Assembly (NCBI GenBank): GCA_027298165.1
Contig: JAPUGN010000193.1
Location: forward strand, 1 to 25,074
DNA length: 25,074 bases
Direction: 5' to 3'
From: Nitrospinota bacterium
GTDB taxonomy: Bacteria; Nitrospinota; Nitrospinia; Nitrospinales; Nitrospinaceae
Shown one piece after another: positions 9,172 to 16,423 of the stretch. Each line of letters starts with the position of its first letter. Positions within the stretch are counted from its first letter, which is position 1. A program made the position numbers and the translations under genes. The notes under the pieces were generated by a model. It ran no database searches. It was not told the origin of the DNA and worked only from the letters and a program-made list of their open reading frames with translations.

Positions 9172-11475
9172 TCAATTCGAACGCGTTGAAAATCTACCCC
9201 ACAGGATGGCTCCCGCCAGTCCTACAACCAGCGTGACGCCGCTTATCGTCAGTCCTTCTTTGAGGCCTACCGGAAAATAGTCGAACTCCAGGGTATGTTG
9301 GCCTGGACCCAACTGCACCGCCCGGTAATAATGATTGGCGCGCAGGATGGGCCGCTCCTCGCCGTCAACTTTCACCGTCCAGCCCGGAAAATACGAATCC
9401 ATCAGGACCAGGAATCCGTTGCCCTCCTGTGCGGTCTTGACGGTGACATGGTTGGGCCGGTAACTCACTTCCTCCACGGTTCCATGAAATTGATCGGAGG
9501 GCTCAAACTCCACCGGTTCGCTCAACAACACTTCCTTGAGCGGGTCAAACGATTTATCGTAATAGGTATTTAGCAATTGTGGTTCACGTCCCATGCGCAA
9601 GCGCGGAACCAAAAAAGCCCGCGGCAGGGCTCCCGGAAGCACCTTCAACCGTTCGGGCTGTATGACCGGCCGACCTTGCGCAAACTCGGTTGGCCGATCC
9701 CCGTCTATCCAATGGGTGACATTGCTCCTCTGGAGAATTCGAAGCCGTCGCGCCTTGGAGGATCTGAGAAACAAATCCTCCCAAAGTTGATGATCTCCCA
9801 GCTCCAATCCCATGCCCGGTATGCCGTTTACATATCCCACCTCATGCATCATTCCCAAATAAGGATACAAATGCTCCTTGGCCGCCAGATACCCCGCCCG
9901 GATACCAGGCTCGTTGGGAAACCCCTTGTACAGGGGATTTTCCATTTTCCCAGTGTAAAGCCTAATGGGCTCCTTATTGTTTTTAATCCGCTCCAACAAT
10001 TGTGGGGGTTGTTCATAAAAACCGCGCGGCATCAAAGGCATCACCAGAGAACCGCTGGCTGTCAGGTCCACCGCGATCAACAGCAATAAGCCGGCACGAA
10101 ACCAGGTCTCCTTTAAGCGTTTAAAGTAAAACAAGGTGTACCCAAAACTGAAAACCATGAGCAGGAGTATAGGAATTTCGGGCCGGTGGTTGGGCCGGAC
10201 CACTGCGGCAATTCCCAGTATCGAAAACATGAGAATTAAAAATATAACAACGCTTTTTATGCGGACCTCGCGGTTCGCTGCCGCCCGGATCATATAATCG
10301 AACATGTGGCCGGTTAAAAAGATCAATGCAAACGCAGACAGGAAAAAATATTTCTCTGGAAACCTGAACAGGTCAAGAAATGGAGTCACCGAATAAATCC
10401 AGCGATACACCGGGTTGTGGCCCCCCAGTCCCAGGAAAACCCCTGCAAAAAAAACCAGCAACCAGAACAAGACCGCCGGGTTTTTGCGATTCCAAAACGA
10501 GAAGCCCAAAAAAACAACGGCAAACAACCCCATATAAATATTGATATAGAATGTGGTGATGCGGAAAATTCCGCTGGTTCCGTCGAGGTATTTGTCGAAA
10601 TCGAAGGGGAGCAAAAGCTGCGCCAACTGACTCGCCGCCATGGACCGGTAGGCATGGTCAGCAAAAGACAGTCCCCCCTCCCTAACCGATAAATGGGTCA
10701 ACTGGTAAGTAGGCACCAGTTGCAATGCCGACAGCCCCAACGCCATCGCCAGAAGCACCCCCAGGGCGGCCACCCTTCCCGGTTTGTGCAGGGCACCCTC
10801 ATGATGCGGGACCAATACCAATGCATAGGCCGCCAGCACCAGGCCGGTTAAAATGGACACTTCCGGGCAGGCGGCCAGGGTCTGGCACGCCAAGGCCAAA
10901 ACGGCCCCGGCCAACCAGCCGATTCTTTTTTTTAAAATGAATTCCTGGAACAGCAGAAAAATCAGAGGTAGCCAGACCGCCGCCAAAAAGAAATTGCTGA
11001 GCATCGTTGCGGAAATAAAAAAACAGCTCAGGCAGGCGGTCAGTGCGGAGGCCAGCGCAGCGGTCCAGGATAGTCCCCAACTTTTGACCAAACCGTAGAC
11101 AGGAAATCCCAGGATCATCACATGAAACAAATAAAACCAGTTGATGGCCAGCGAAACGTCGTTCAAAAAAAATAACACACTCGGTGGATAGAACACACCC
11201 GGATGAAACGCGGCCATGAAAGGGGTGCCGGTATACAGGTAGGGATTCCAGAAAGGCAGACTTCCGGTATGGTAGGCCTGCGCAAGAAAATATTTGATCG
11301 GGTAAGTGATCAAACCGAAATCGCTGTAGAAGAGAAGTTCTTTCGAAAAAATAAAGGAATTAAAAAACAACCCGATGGCGAGAAGCAGCAGCCCGACTCC
11401 CGGGAGGGTCTTCGAACCACGCAAGAAACTTCGGTCTGCAATGCTTTGCAAGAAATTCACTGTATGAAGGCGCAC
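9172..11475 (-). CDS. YfhO-family polytopic membrane protein (GT-C-like), copy 3
   Basis: At 767 aa this is the most divergent of the three YfhO copies and is probably the oldest lineage. It shows the same plan: a first helix (about 26-44), a loop with YSDFGLITYPIKYF (Asp52), FHPGVFYPPSVLFFLND, many helices with LAACPE, and a terminal soluble domain with YFPGWTVKVDGEERPI. The start is GTG at 11475, 18 nt after the GT2 stop with a weak AGGG; a GTG at 11460 is an alternative. It is the first YfhO gene after the GT2 in the transcript. Its C-terminal domain is nearly identical to copy 2 at DNA level, while the rest is not. It is predicted to be an inner-membrane sugar transferase using a polyprenyl-linked donor. 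Confidence 0.88.
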   Translation of the reverse strand: MRLHTVNFLQSIADRSFLRGSKTLPGVGLLLLAIGLFFNSFIFSKELLFYSDFGLITYPIKYFLAQAYHTGSLPFWNPYLYTGTPFMAAFHPGVFYPPSVLFFLNDVSLAINWFYLFHVMILGFPVYGLVKSWGLSWTAALASALTACLSCFFISATMLSNFFLAAVWLPLIFLLFQEFILKKRIGWLAGAVLALACQTLAACPEVSILTGLVLAAYALVLVPHHEGALHKPGRVAALGVLLAMALGLSALQLVPTYQLTHLSVREGGLSFADHAYRSMAASQLAQLLLPFDFDKYLDGTSGIFRITTFYINIYMGLFAVVFLGFSFWNRKNPAVLFWLLVFFAGVFLGLGGHNPVYRWIYSVTPFLDLFRFPEKYFFLSAFALIFLTGHMFDYMIRAAANREVRIKSVVIFLILMFSILGIAAVVRPNHRPEIPILLLMVFSFGYTLFYFKRLKETWFRAGLLLLIAVDLTASGSLVMPLMPRGFYEQPPQLLERIKNNKEPIRLYTGKMENPLYKGFPNEPGIRAGYLAAKEHLYPYLGMMHEVGYVNGIPGMGLELGDHQLWEDLFLRSSKARRLRILQRSNVTHWIDGDRPTEFAQGRPVIQPERLKVLPGALPRAFLVPRLRMGREPQLLNTYYDKSFDPLKEVLLSEPVEFEPSDQFHGTVEEVSYRPNHVTVKTAQEGNGFLVLMDSYFPGWTVKVDGEERPILRANHYYRAVQLGPGQHTLEFDYFPVGLKEGLTISGVTLVVGLAGAILWGRFSTRSN

Positions 11476-11493
11476 GAACCCTGGCCCCGCTTG

Positions 11494-12444
11494 TTAATCT
11501 CTCAACTGTCGGTTGTATTCCATGTCGAACAACATGGCGAATAAAAGAAATAACAATCCCATCAATGTCAGGAACGCAGCGAACAATGCCGTTACGGGAG
11601 TGACATTGCCGACAAAGATCCGGTAGAAAAAATAATACATCCCCATACCCGACCCGATGGGAAAGGCAACGAATCCTATAACATAAAAGAACACAAGGGG
11701 ATGAAAATCCCGGATCACATACTTACCAAACATTCTTCTAAAAAAACACCTGAAGAGCAACATGGAGATATCAGGAATCACCTTGTACAGACGGATTCCG
11801 GACTGTTCTCCAATACCGTAGACCGGACGGATGGGGACATCCACCACCCGCATGTTTTCAATATTGAGCTTGACCAGAATATCGTTAGGTACTCCGTAGC
11901 GCTGGAAAATTGAATCGATGTCGATGCTCTGCAACCCTCTCAGCGACATGGCGGTGTACCCGCATTGGGAATCCGCCACGTGCCAGTAACCGCTGGCGAT
12001 TTTCGTCAAAAGGGAAAGCGCCGCATTGCCGATGTAACGGTAATGCGGAATCATGTTCCACGCTTCACCGTGGAACAGCCGGTTGCCCTTCGAATAATCG
12101 GCGATGCCGGAGGAGATGGGATAGACAATATTAGAAAGATCGTCGGGATGCATCTGCGCATCGCCGTTCATCACCACCGTGATATCCATTTTTTTTTCGA
12201 GACTGGCCCGGTATCCCGATTGAATAGCGCCCCCCACCCCGCGGTTCTTCTTATGCCGGATCAGATCCACTCGGGGGTCCGTGCTCAAAAATTCCTCGAC
12301 GATATCCGCGGTTTTATCGGTACTGCAATCATCGACGACAAACACCTTGTCAACCCAATCCGGAAGGGTCTCAAGTACCTTGAGGACCAACTTTTCTTCA
12401 TTGTAGGCGGTCACCACCACGGCAACCGATTTATTTTCGTACAT
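11494..12444 (-). CDS. Family 2 glycosyltransferase with two C-terminal membrane helices (polyprenyl-phosphate sugar transferase type)
   Basis: This 316-aa protein has a GT-A fold: VAVVVTAYNEEKLVLKVLE at the N-terminus, VFVVDDCSTDKTADI (nucleotide contact Asp38/Asp39), the loop HKKNRGVGGAIQSGYR, and the catalytic acidic motif NGDAQMHPDDL (Asp95). Two hydrophobic helices (about 250-278 and 290-308) anchor the C-terminus, as in GtrB, CsbB and dolichol-phosphate mannose synthase-like enzymes, which move a sugar from a nucleotide onto a polyprenyl phosphate at the cytoplasmic face. I chose ATG 12444 because GGAAAG precedes it and homology starts there; an upstream in-frame GTG at 12507 would add 21 atypical residues. 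It heads the run into three YfhO genes, which would use the lipid-linked sugar. Sugar identity cannot be inferred. Confidence 0.9.
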   Translation of the reverse strand: MYENKSVAVVVTAYNEEKLVLKVLETLPDWVDKVFVVDDCSTDKTADIVEEFLSTDPRVDLIRHKKNRGVGGAIQSGYRASLEKKMDITVVMNGDAQMHPDDLSNIVYPISSGIADYSKGNRLFHGEAWNMIPHYRYIGNAALSLLTKIASGYWHVADSQCGYTAMSLRGLQSIDIDSIFQRYGVPNDILVKLNIENMRVVDVPIRPVYGIGEQSGIRLYKVIPDISMLLFRCFFRRMFGKYVIRDFHPLVFFYVIGFVAFPIGSGMGMYYFFYRIFVGNVTPVTALFAAFLTLMGLLFLLFAMLFDMEYNRQLRD

Positions 12445-12615
12445 GGCTTTCCAATGTCTCAGGCAGGATTTGAAACCACATTGAAAGGATGTTGGAGCCG
12501 TAAACACCCCATTTATTTATGGTAACGAATATAGAAAACAATAAAAGATTTATTTTGCAGGCTCCCGTTCACTGCATCGTGAAAGAACGTTCGCGGGAAT
12601 CGATGCATTGGCCGT

Positions 12616-14856
12616 CTAGGAAATTGGGTGCAACGCTTTCCGGTAGGCCATCAACTGTCGGACATTGTCGATCCGGTCTCGGGCCATCATCATTGCCGAT
12701 CGTGCTTCCGGTTCTTTCTGCAATTGCCTGAGCGTTCCGGCCCGCTCCAGATGGGCCCGGAAGGACTGCGGATGGAGCGCAACCGCCTGTTGGAAGAATG
12801 CCAACCCCTCCTGCAACCGGCCCTGCGCCGTCCGCAACAATCCCTGTCCCAGGTGGGCTTCAAAGGTACCGGGAAATTCCTGCTGGAATTGATCCATCCA
12901 CAACTGCGCCTTCCCCAGACGTCCGGTCAATACCAGATTGTCCAGGTAGTTCAATCCCCACTCCCGGCCACGATAGCCTAGAAAACTTCTTTGCATTTCC
13001 AGCACTTCCCGTTCCAGTTCATATTCTCCAGTAGCGTGAAAATAATTTCTCAACGAATTGATCCAGGACATCGGAATATTGATCCAGTCTACATCCCGCC
13101 CACTACCCGGCCGAGCCAGCTCCGTCTCTAGTATATTTTTAAACTCCCGCCAGGACCGCAGGTGCGTGGACCGGGGTTGTTGCATCATAAGAGCTGGGGG
13201 GTTGTACTGCAACAACACATTGCGATAGGGTTGCCAGTGTTCGGTGAATTTGGTTTGCTCAAACAGGGTCTCGTTCGCCTCCAAAACCACGGGGGCCGCC
13301 ACGGCATTCCGCTGAACTAACTCCTGGGAATAATCCGAGATACCCTCCAGAGTTTTTAAATCATATTTAGCGGAATCCGGGAGGAACAGATTCGGATATC
13401 TTCTGGGGGTCAACAAACCGGTGCGGTGGGGTGAAATCAGATCCCACACCGTGAGCGCCGTCACATCGTCCCGCAGGCGCCGCACATCCTGATTGTAATT
13501 GTAAAAAAACCACGACATGCCGGAAATGAACACTGCCCGGTCGGGAAGGGTTAGATACACGCGGCGCGTCATCGATTCTGAAAGATGATTCCAGGAGTGG
13601 TCCACCCGGGAATAGTTTTTCCATATCGCCCAGGGAACAGACAGACCGAGTGCAAGGAAAACGACCATGCCCACCGTCCCGGATGTATTCCATATTCCCG
13701 TTGTGCGTCGACTCCGCGAAGCCTCTTGGGTTCGCCGTTGCCACCAGGCCGTGTACAGGATTTGGTAAAGCGCCAAGGCCGTCAGCAGAGTCACAACGAC
13801 ATAAGAAGGCAAAAACGCCTCTCCCCGCCAGGAAACAAAAAATGCCGTATTGGTTGCCACGATCACCGAAAAGAACAGAAACAGCGGCAGGCTTTTTCTG
13901 AAACACACCACGGCTCCCATTAAAAACCCGGCAACCGATACCCAGGACAGGCTGTGGGCCACATCTCCGATAAACACCTGTATCACATGTCCCGATTTCG
14001 AAAACCACCTGGTAATCCCGCTCATCATTGATGCGCCGGTTTCCGCCACTGCGGAAGCACCCGCCACTGGACTTAAAACGCCAAAGTGACTGTGCGCGTC
14101 TTTCCGGTCAGTAATCTGAAACAGGAATCCCTTAAGGGTCTCGGGATTACCCCAATCGAAGGTCGGTTCGGTTAAGGAACGGATCGGAAGATACGCATAC
14201 ACCGAAAATCCCAAAAGGAAAAACGCGCTGCACAAGGAAAGATGTCGCCAAGGATTCTGTCGGCACCAGAAAAAAAACAGAATCATGATTGCGGGCAGAT
14301 AAAACGCCACCGTGCCGTGGTTCCCGGCACTCAACCCATAGATCAGGGCCGCCGCATACAGGTAACGAATATCCTCCTGCTCTTTCCATTTCAACAGGGC
14401 CAGTACGATGGACACGGTAAAAAAGGTGTGGAGCGTGTACACCTCCGCCAGCATGGTATTGCTCCAGAACGGAACGCTGAAAGCAAACATTCCCACTGGT
14501 AAGAGAGCGGGCCATAAAAAAGACTCCGACGACTCTTTGCCGGCCAGCACCCTTAGAAACGATAACGACGCCGCGTATAAAATCAGCAGTGCCAGACAGG
14601 CCATCAGGCTGGAAAACAGATTGATCTTGAAAGGAACCGATCCCATTGGAAAGAATGTCACCGTCTTGGCCATCAAGTTGTAAATCGGGAATCCGGCCGG
14701 ATGGCTGATCCCCAGCGCAAAAGCCGTATTCACAAACTCCGGGGTATCGCGATAGAAGACTGTCGGGGACAGGGTGGATAAATAAATGAACCAGGACAAA
14801 ATTAAAAACAGGGGTAGGTATATTTTAAATGGAGAGGGGGTGTCGTGGGATAACAT
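12616..14856 (-). CDS. DUF2723 GT-C-like membrane protein with C-terminal TPR-like region
   Basis: This 746-aa protein has about 11-12 hydrophobic segments over residues 10-430, then a soluble part ending in TPR-like helices (about 620-725, with LGQGLLRTAQGRLQEGLAFF). The first extracytoplasmic loop reads PTVFYRDTPEFVNTAFALG, with Asp37 and Glu40 where GT-C enzymes keep catalytic acids; ISHPAGFPIYNL and AEVYTLHTFF are strong DUF2723 marks. Animal TMEM260, a protein O-mannosyltransferase, belongs to the same family, so transfer of a sugar to a protein is a reasonable guess. The ATG lacks a Shine-Dalgarno and lies a few bases after the U-tract of the pilin 1 terminator. No in-frame alternative start is close. 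It is separated from the GT2 by about 170 nt. Confidence 0.85.
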   Translation of the reverse strand: MLSHDTPSPFKIYLPLFLILSWFIYLSTLSPTVFYRDTPEFVNTAFALGISHPAGFPIYNLMAKTVTFFPMGSVPFKINLFSSLMACLALLILYAASLSFLRVLAGKESSESFLWPALLPVGMFAFSVPFWSNTMLAEVYTLHTFFTVSIVLALLKWKEQEDIRYLYAAALIYGLSAGNHGTVAFYLPAIMILFFFWCRQNPWRHLSLCSAFFLLGFSVYAYLPIRSLTEPTFDWGNPETLKGFLFQITDRKDAHSHFGVLSPVAGASAVAETGASMMSGITRWFSKSGHVIQVFIGDVAHSLSWVSVAGFLMGAVVCFRKSLPLFLFFSVIVATNTAFFVSWRGEAFLPSYVVVTLLTALALYQILYTAWWQRRTQEASRSRRTTGIWNTSGTVGMVVFLALGLSVPWAIWKNYSRVDHSWNHLSESMTRRVYLTLPDRAVFISGMSWFFYNYNQDVRRLRDDVTALTVWDLISPHRTGLLTPRRYPNLFLPDSAKYDLKTLEGISDYSQELVQRNAVAAPVVLEANETLFEQTKFTEHWQPYRNVLLQYNPPALMMQQPRSTHLRSWREFKNILETELARPGSGRDVDWINIPMSWINSLRNYFHATGEYELEREVLEMQRSFLGYRGREWGLNYLDNLVLTGRLGKAQLWMDQFQQEFPGTFEAHLGQGLLRTAQGRLQEGLAFFQQAVALHPQSFRAHLERAGTLRQLQKEPEARSAMMMARDRIDNVRQLMAYRKALHPIS

Positions 14857-14861
14857 GAGGT

Positions 14862-14898
14862 TAAAAAGAAAACCCTTCCCACCCCGGGGGGTGGGAAG
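14862..14898 (-). terminator. Rho-independent terminator after pilin 1
   Basis: On the minus strand an 11-bp perfect stem (arms CTTCCCACCCC and GGGGTGGGAAG, 14898-14875) with a minimal CC loop is followed by GGG and the run TTTTCTTTTT. It lies 46 nt after the pilin 1 stop and about 6 nt before the DUF2723 start codon. It is the clearest terminator in the window. It should cap most pilin 1 transcripts and leave the downstream glycosyltransferase genes to read-through. Confidence 0.9.
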
Positions 14899-14943
14899 AG
14901 CCTCTCAATCGTTAACTTGCATTGAAAACTTCAAATTAACTCA

Positions 14944-15312
14944 TTACGGGCTGATAGTACCTATAGAGTTAACCGTGAAAACTTTCGCGGTGTTGTTCAC
15001 GTTTGTGGCGGAACCCAACCATGAAGTTTCATCACCACCAACGTTGATCGTCACGGCGGCAGATTGAATGTAACCATAAGTGGTTAACAGAGCGGTCGCT
15101 TCGGTACAAGACACGCCCGAACCGGAGTCCGCCCAATAAGCCTTACATGCCAGATAAATGTTGTGGATATTGGACTTCACGTCGGAATCATAAGCCCGCG
15201 CTTTGTACTGGTTGAACTGCGGAATAGCGATCGCCGCCAGAATACCGATAATGGCGATAACGATCAGCAGTTCGATCAGGGTAAAACCTTTTTCGTTTCT
15301 AATTTTTAACAT
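14944..15312 (-). CDS. Type IV pilin, PilA-like (pilin 1)
   Basis: This 122-aa class III-signal protein has the short leader MLKIRNEKG, cleaved before Phe10 by a prepilin peptidase; Glu at mature position 5 is present (FTLIE). The N-terminal helix IELLIVIAIIGILAAIAIPQ drives membrane anchoring and fibre packing. The globular part is short, with Cys56 and Cys69 likely paired, and ends in a Ser/Thr/Asn-rich tail. AGGAGG ten bases before the ATG is an excellent ribosome-binding site. A sigma-54-type promoter lies about 110 bp upstream and a strong terminator follows, as expected of an abundant structural subunit. The name pilA is likely but not assigned because pilin 2 is similar and the assembly genes are not here. 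Confidence 0.95.
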   Translation of the reverse strand: MLKIRNEKGFTLIELLIVIAIIGILAAIAIPQFNQYKARAYDSDVKSNIHNIYLACKAYWADSGSGVSCTEATALLTTYGYIQSAAVTINVGGDETSWLGSATNVNNTAKVFTVNSIGTISP

Positions 15313-15421
15313 GCTGAATACTCCTCCTGAATCATCAATAATACTTGCTATTAAATGAACCTAATGACTTCTGGGGATCCTCCCCCGAACTCTAAACTCG
15401 TATTCGGTTTTGTATTTACTT

Positions 15422-15437
15422 TGCAATACCAATGCCA
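15422..15437 (-). promoter_or_regulatory. Sigma-54 (RpoN)-type promoter of pilin 1
   Basis: Minus-strand TGGCATTGGTATTGCA matches the sigma-54 consensus TGGCAC-N5-TTGCA, with the invariant GG and GC exactly ten bases apart. The predicted transcript would start near 15411 and carry a leader of about 100 nt before the pilin 1 ATG. In Pseudomonas, Geobacter and Myxococcus pilA genes are RpoN-dependent through PilS/PilR, which supports this reading. Activity is inferred. Confidence 0.75.
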
Positions 15438-15547
15438 TTCATTGAAAAAATCCCCGAAAAATAGAAAATTACCTTATTTTTCAAGTAGTTGTAAATTTTC
15501 AACCCGTTTGTGGCCCCCTGGTGGACCGCCGGATTTCCCGGAATACG

Positions 15548-15571
15548 GACAATTTCTGTCACTCTCAGACA
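15548..15571 (-). promoter_or_regulatory. Candidate activator (PilR/NtrC-type) site upstream of pilin 1
   Basis: Minus-strand TGTC half-sites occur at 15571-15568 and 15551-15548, twenty bases apart (two helical turns). A plus-strand TGTC at 15557-15560 makes TGTC-N7-GACA. The cluster is about 130-150 bp upstream of the sigma-54-type promoter, a usual enhancer distance. Pseudomonas PilR binds repeated TGTC motifs. Short motifs like these occur by chance, so this is tentative. Confidence 0.35.
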
Positions 15572-15756
15572 AAATTTGGGAAACTCTTAATGAACAAATG
15601 GGATTCCCCTTGTACTTGCAAGGGAACAGAATGGAAACTGCTTTAAAGATATTCATATTTTGTTTGTACGATTTTTTCAGGGAAAACAGGCCTGACAAGG
15701 TGTCACCTGTGATCCCCAGCGGACAGTCGGGTTAAGATTGAAACTGGATGGACCGA

Positions 15757-16158
15757 TTACAACAGATTGATATCCCCCATATTATCGATAGAGAACGAGT
15801 TGTTGCTGTTTATATTCATTGCGGAAGCGGAATAGTTCCAGTCGACCCCGGTGGAGGTGATACTGATATTAGAGGATTGTATAAAACCATAGGCGGTTCC
15901 CTTGGCTATGGTTACGGTGCAAGCATTTCCGGAGCCTACATCTCCCCAATAGGCTTTGCAGGCAACATAAATATTATGCAAATTGGATTTGGCGTCAGCG
16001 TCGTAGGAGCGGGTTTTATACTGATTGAATTGGGGAATGGCGATTGCCGCCAAGATACCGATAATGGCGATCACAATCAACAACTCAATCAGGGTAAACC
16101 CACTTTCAGAATCAGTAATTTTTCTCCCTAAACCCTTCAATTGCTCCACGCTTTTCAT
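15757..16158 (-). CDS. Type IV pilin, PilA-like (pilin 2)
   Basis: This 133-aa pilin has a longer, 20-residue leader (MKSVEQLKGLGRKITDSESG) cut before Phe21. The following FTLIELLIVIAIIGILAAIA segment is identical to that of pilin 1, and the adjoining QFNQYK, SNxHNIY and ACKAYW motifs are shared. The two cysteines (67 and 80) have the same 13-residue spacing as in pilin 1. The C-terminal 45 residues are rich in Ser, Asn and Thr. I chose ATG 16158 because GAGGAG lies five bases upstream; the GTG at 16164 would overlap that site. It has its own sigma-70-type promoter, unlike pilin 1. It could be a second major pilin, an alternative subunit or a minor pilin. Confidence 0.93.
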   Translation of the reverse strand: MKSVEQLKGLGRKITDSESGFTLIELLIVIAIIGILAAIAIPQFNQYKTRSYDADAKSNLHNIYVACKAYWGDVGSGNACTVTIAKGTAYGFIQSSNISITSTGVDWNYSASAMNINSNNSFSIDNMGDINLL

Positions 16159-16172
16159 ACTCACTCCTCATT

Positions 16173-16206
16173 TTCCCTTTGAATTTCATAAACGATGCAA
16201 AGGGAA
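16173..16206 (-). promoter_or_regulatory. 5'-UTR stem-loop of pilin 2
   Basis: A perfect 9-bp inverted repeat (arms TTCCCTTTG and CAAAGGGAA, 16-nt loop) lies within the predicted pilin 2 leader, ending just before the GAGGAG ribosome-binding site. It could control mRNA stability or ribosome access. It has no U-tract and so is not a terminator. Confidence 0.55.
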
Positions 16207-16228
16207 TGCCATATTCGCCTGGTTTCCC

Positions 16229-16257
16229 AGTATAAGAGCTAACCATTAATTTTTCAA
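16229..16257 (-). promoter_or_regulatory. Sigma-70-type promoter of pilin 2
   Basis: Minus-strand TTGAAA (16257-16252), exactly 17 bp, then TATACT (16234-16229) is a strong match to the housekeeping consensus. The predicted start near 16222 gives a leader of about 65 nt with the stem-loop described separately. Confidence 0.75.
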
Positions 16258-16263
16258 ATGGTT
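16241..16263. promoter_or_regulatory. Inverted repeat over the pilin 2 -35 box (candidate operator)
   Basis: AACCATT, 9 nt, AATGGTT is a perfect 7-bp dyad that covers the -35 hexamer and part of the spacer of the pilin 2 promoter. A protein bound here would block RNA polymerase. The binding protein is unknown. Confidence 0.5.
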
Positions 16264-16423
16264 ATATTCGATTTTTTCAATATCCATTGGGCCACATTCG
16301 CGTTGAACCCCAGTATTATCTCTAAAACTGACAATTAAGGGAATAATGGGAGAGGGCCGCCCAAATTGCTTGGACTCCGCCCCTATTCAGGGTAAGGTCT
16401 TGCAATAAAGGCCATAATCGCTC

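Larger units (their letters stand above)
15313..15756. other. 444-bp regulatory gap between the two pilin genes
   Basis: No convincing gene lies here. The open frames on either strand (such as plus 15355-15735) have no family-like sequence or ribosome-binding site. The gap holds a sigma-54-type promoter, a cluster of TGTC half-sites, and a GGGG/CCCC hairpin in the presumed pilin 1 leader (about 15375-15390). An inverted repeat CCCTTG-N6-CAAGGG lies at about 15618-15635. I see no clear terminator for pilin 2. Confidence 0.6.

Noticed and set aside
12507..12507. GTG start for the GT2 gene
   Set aside because: It adds 21 residues with no similarity to GT2 proteins; ATG 12444 has GGAAAG and the family N-terminus.
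12445..12615. Possible terminator or promoter in the DUF2723-GT2 gap
   Set aside because: Small hairpins (such as GCATCG...CGATGC) lack a U-tract and the best -35/-10 pair (TTGTTT, TAAATA) is weak.
15355..15735. 126-codon plus-strand frame between the pilins
   Set aside because: No ribosome-binding site, no family-like sequence, and it runs over the sigma-54-type promoter of pilin 1.
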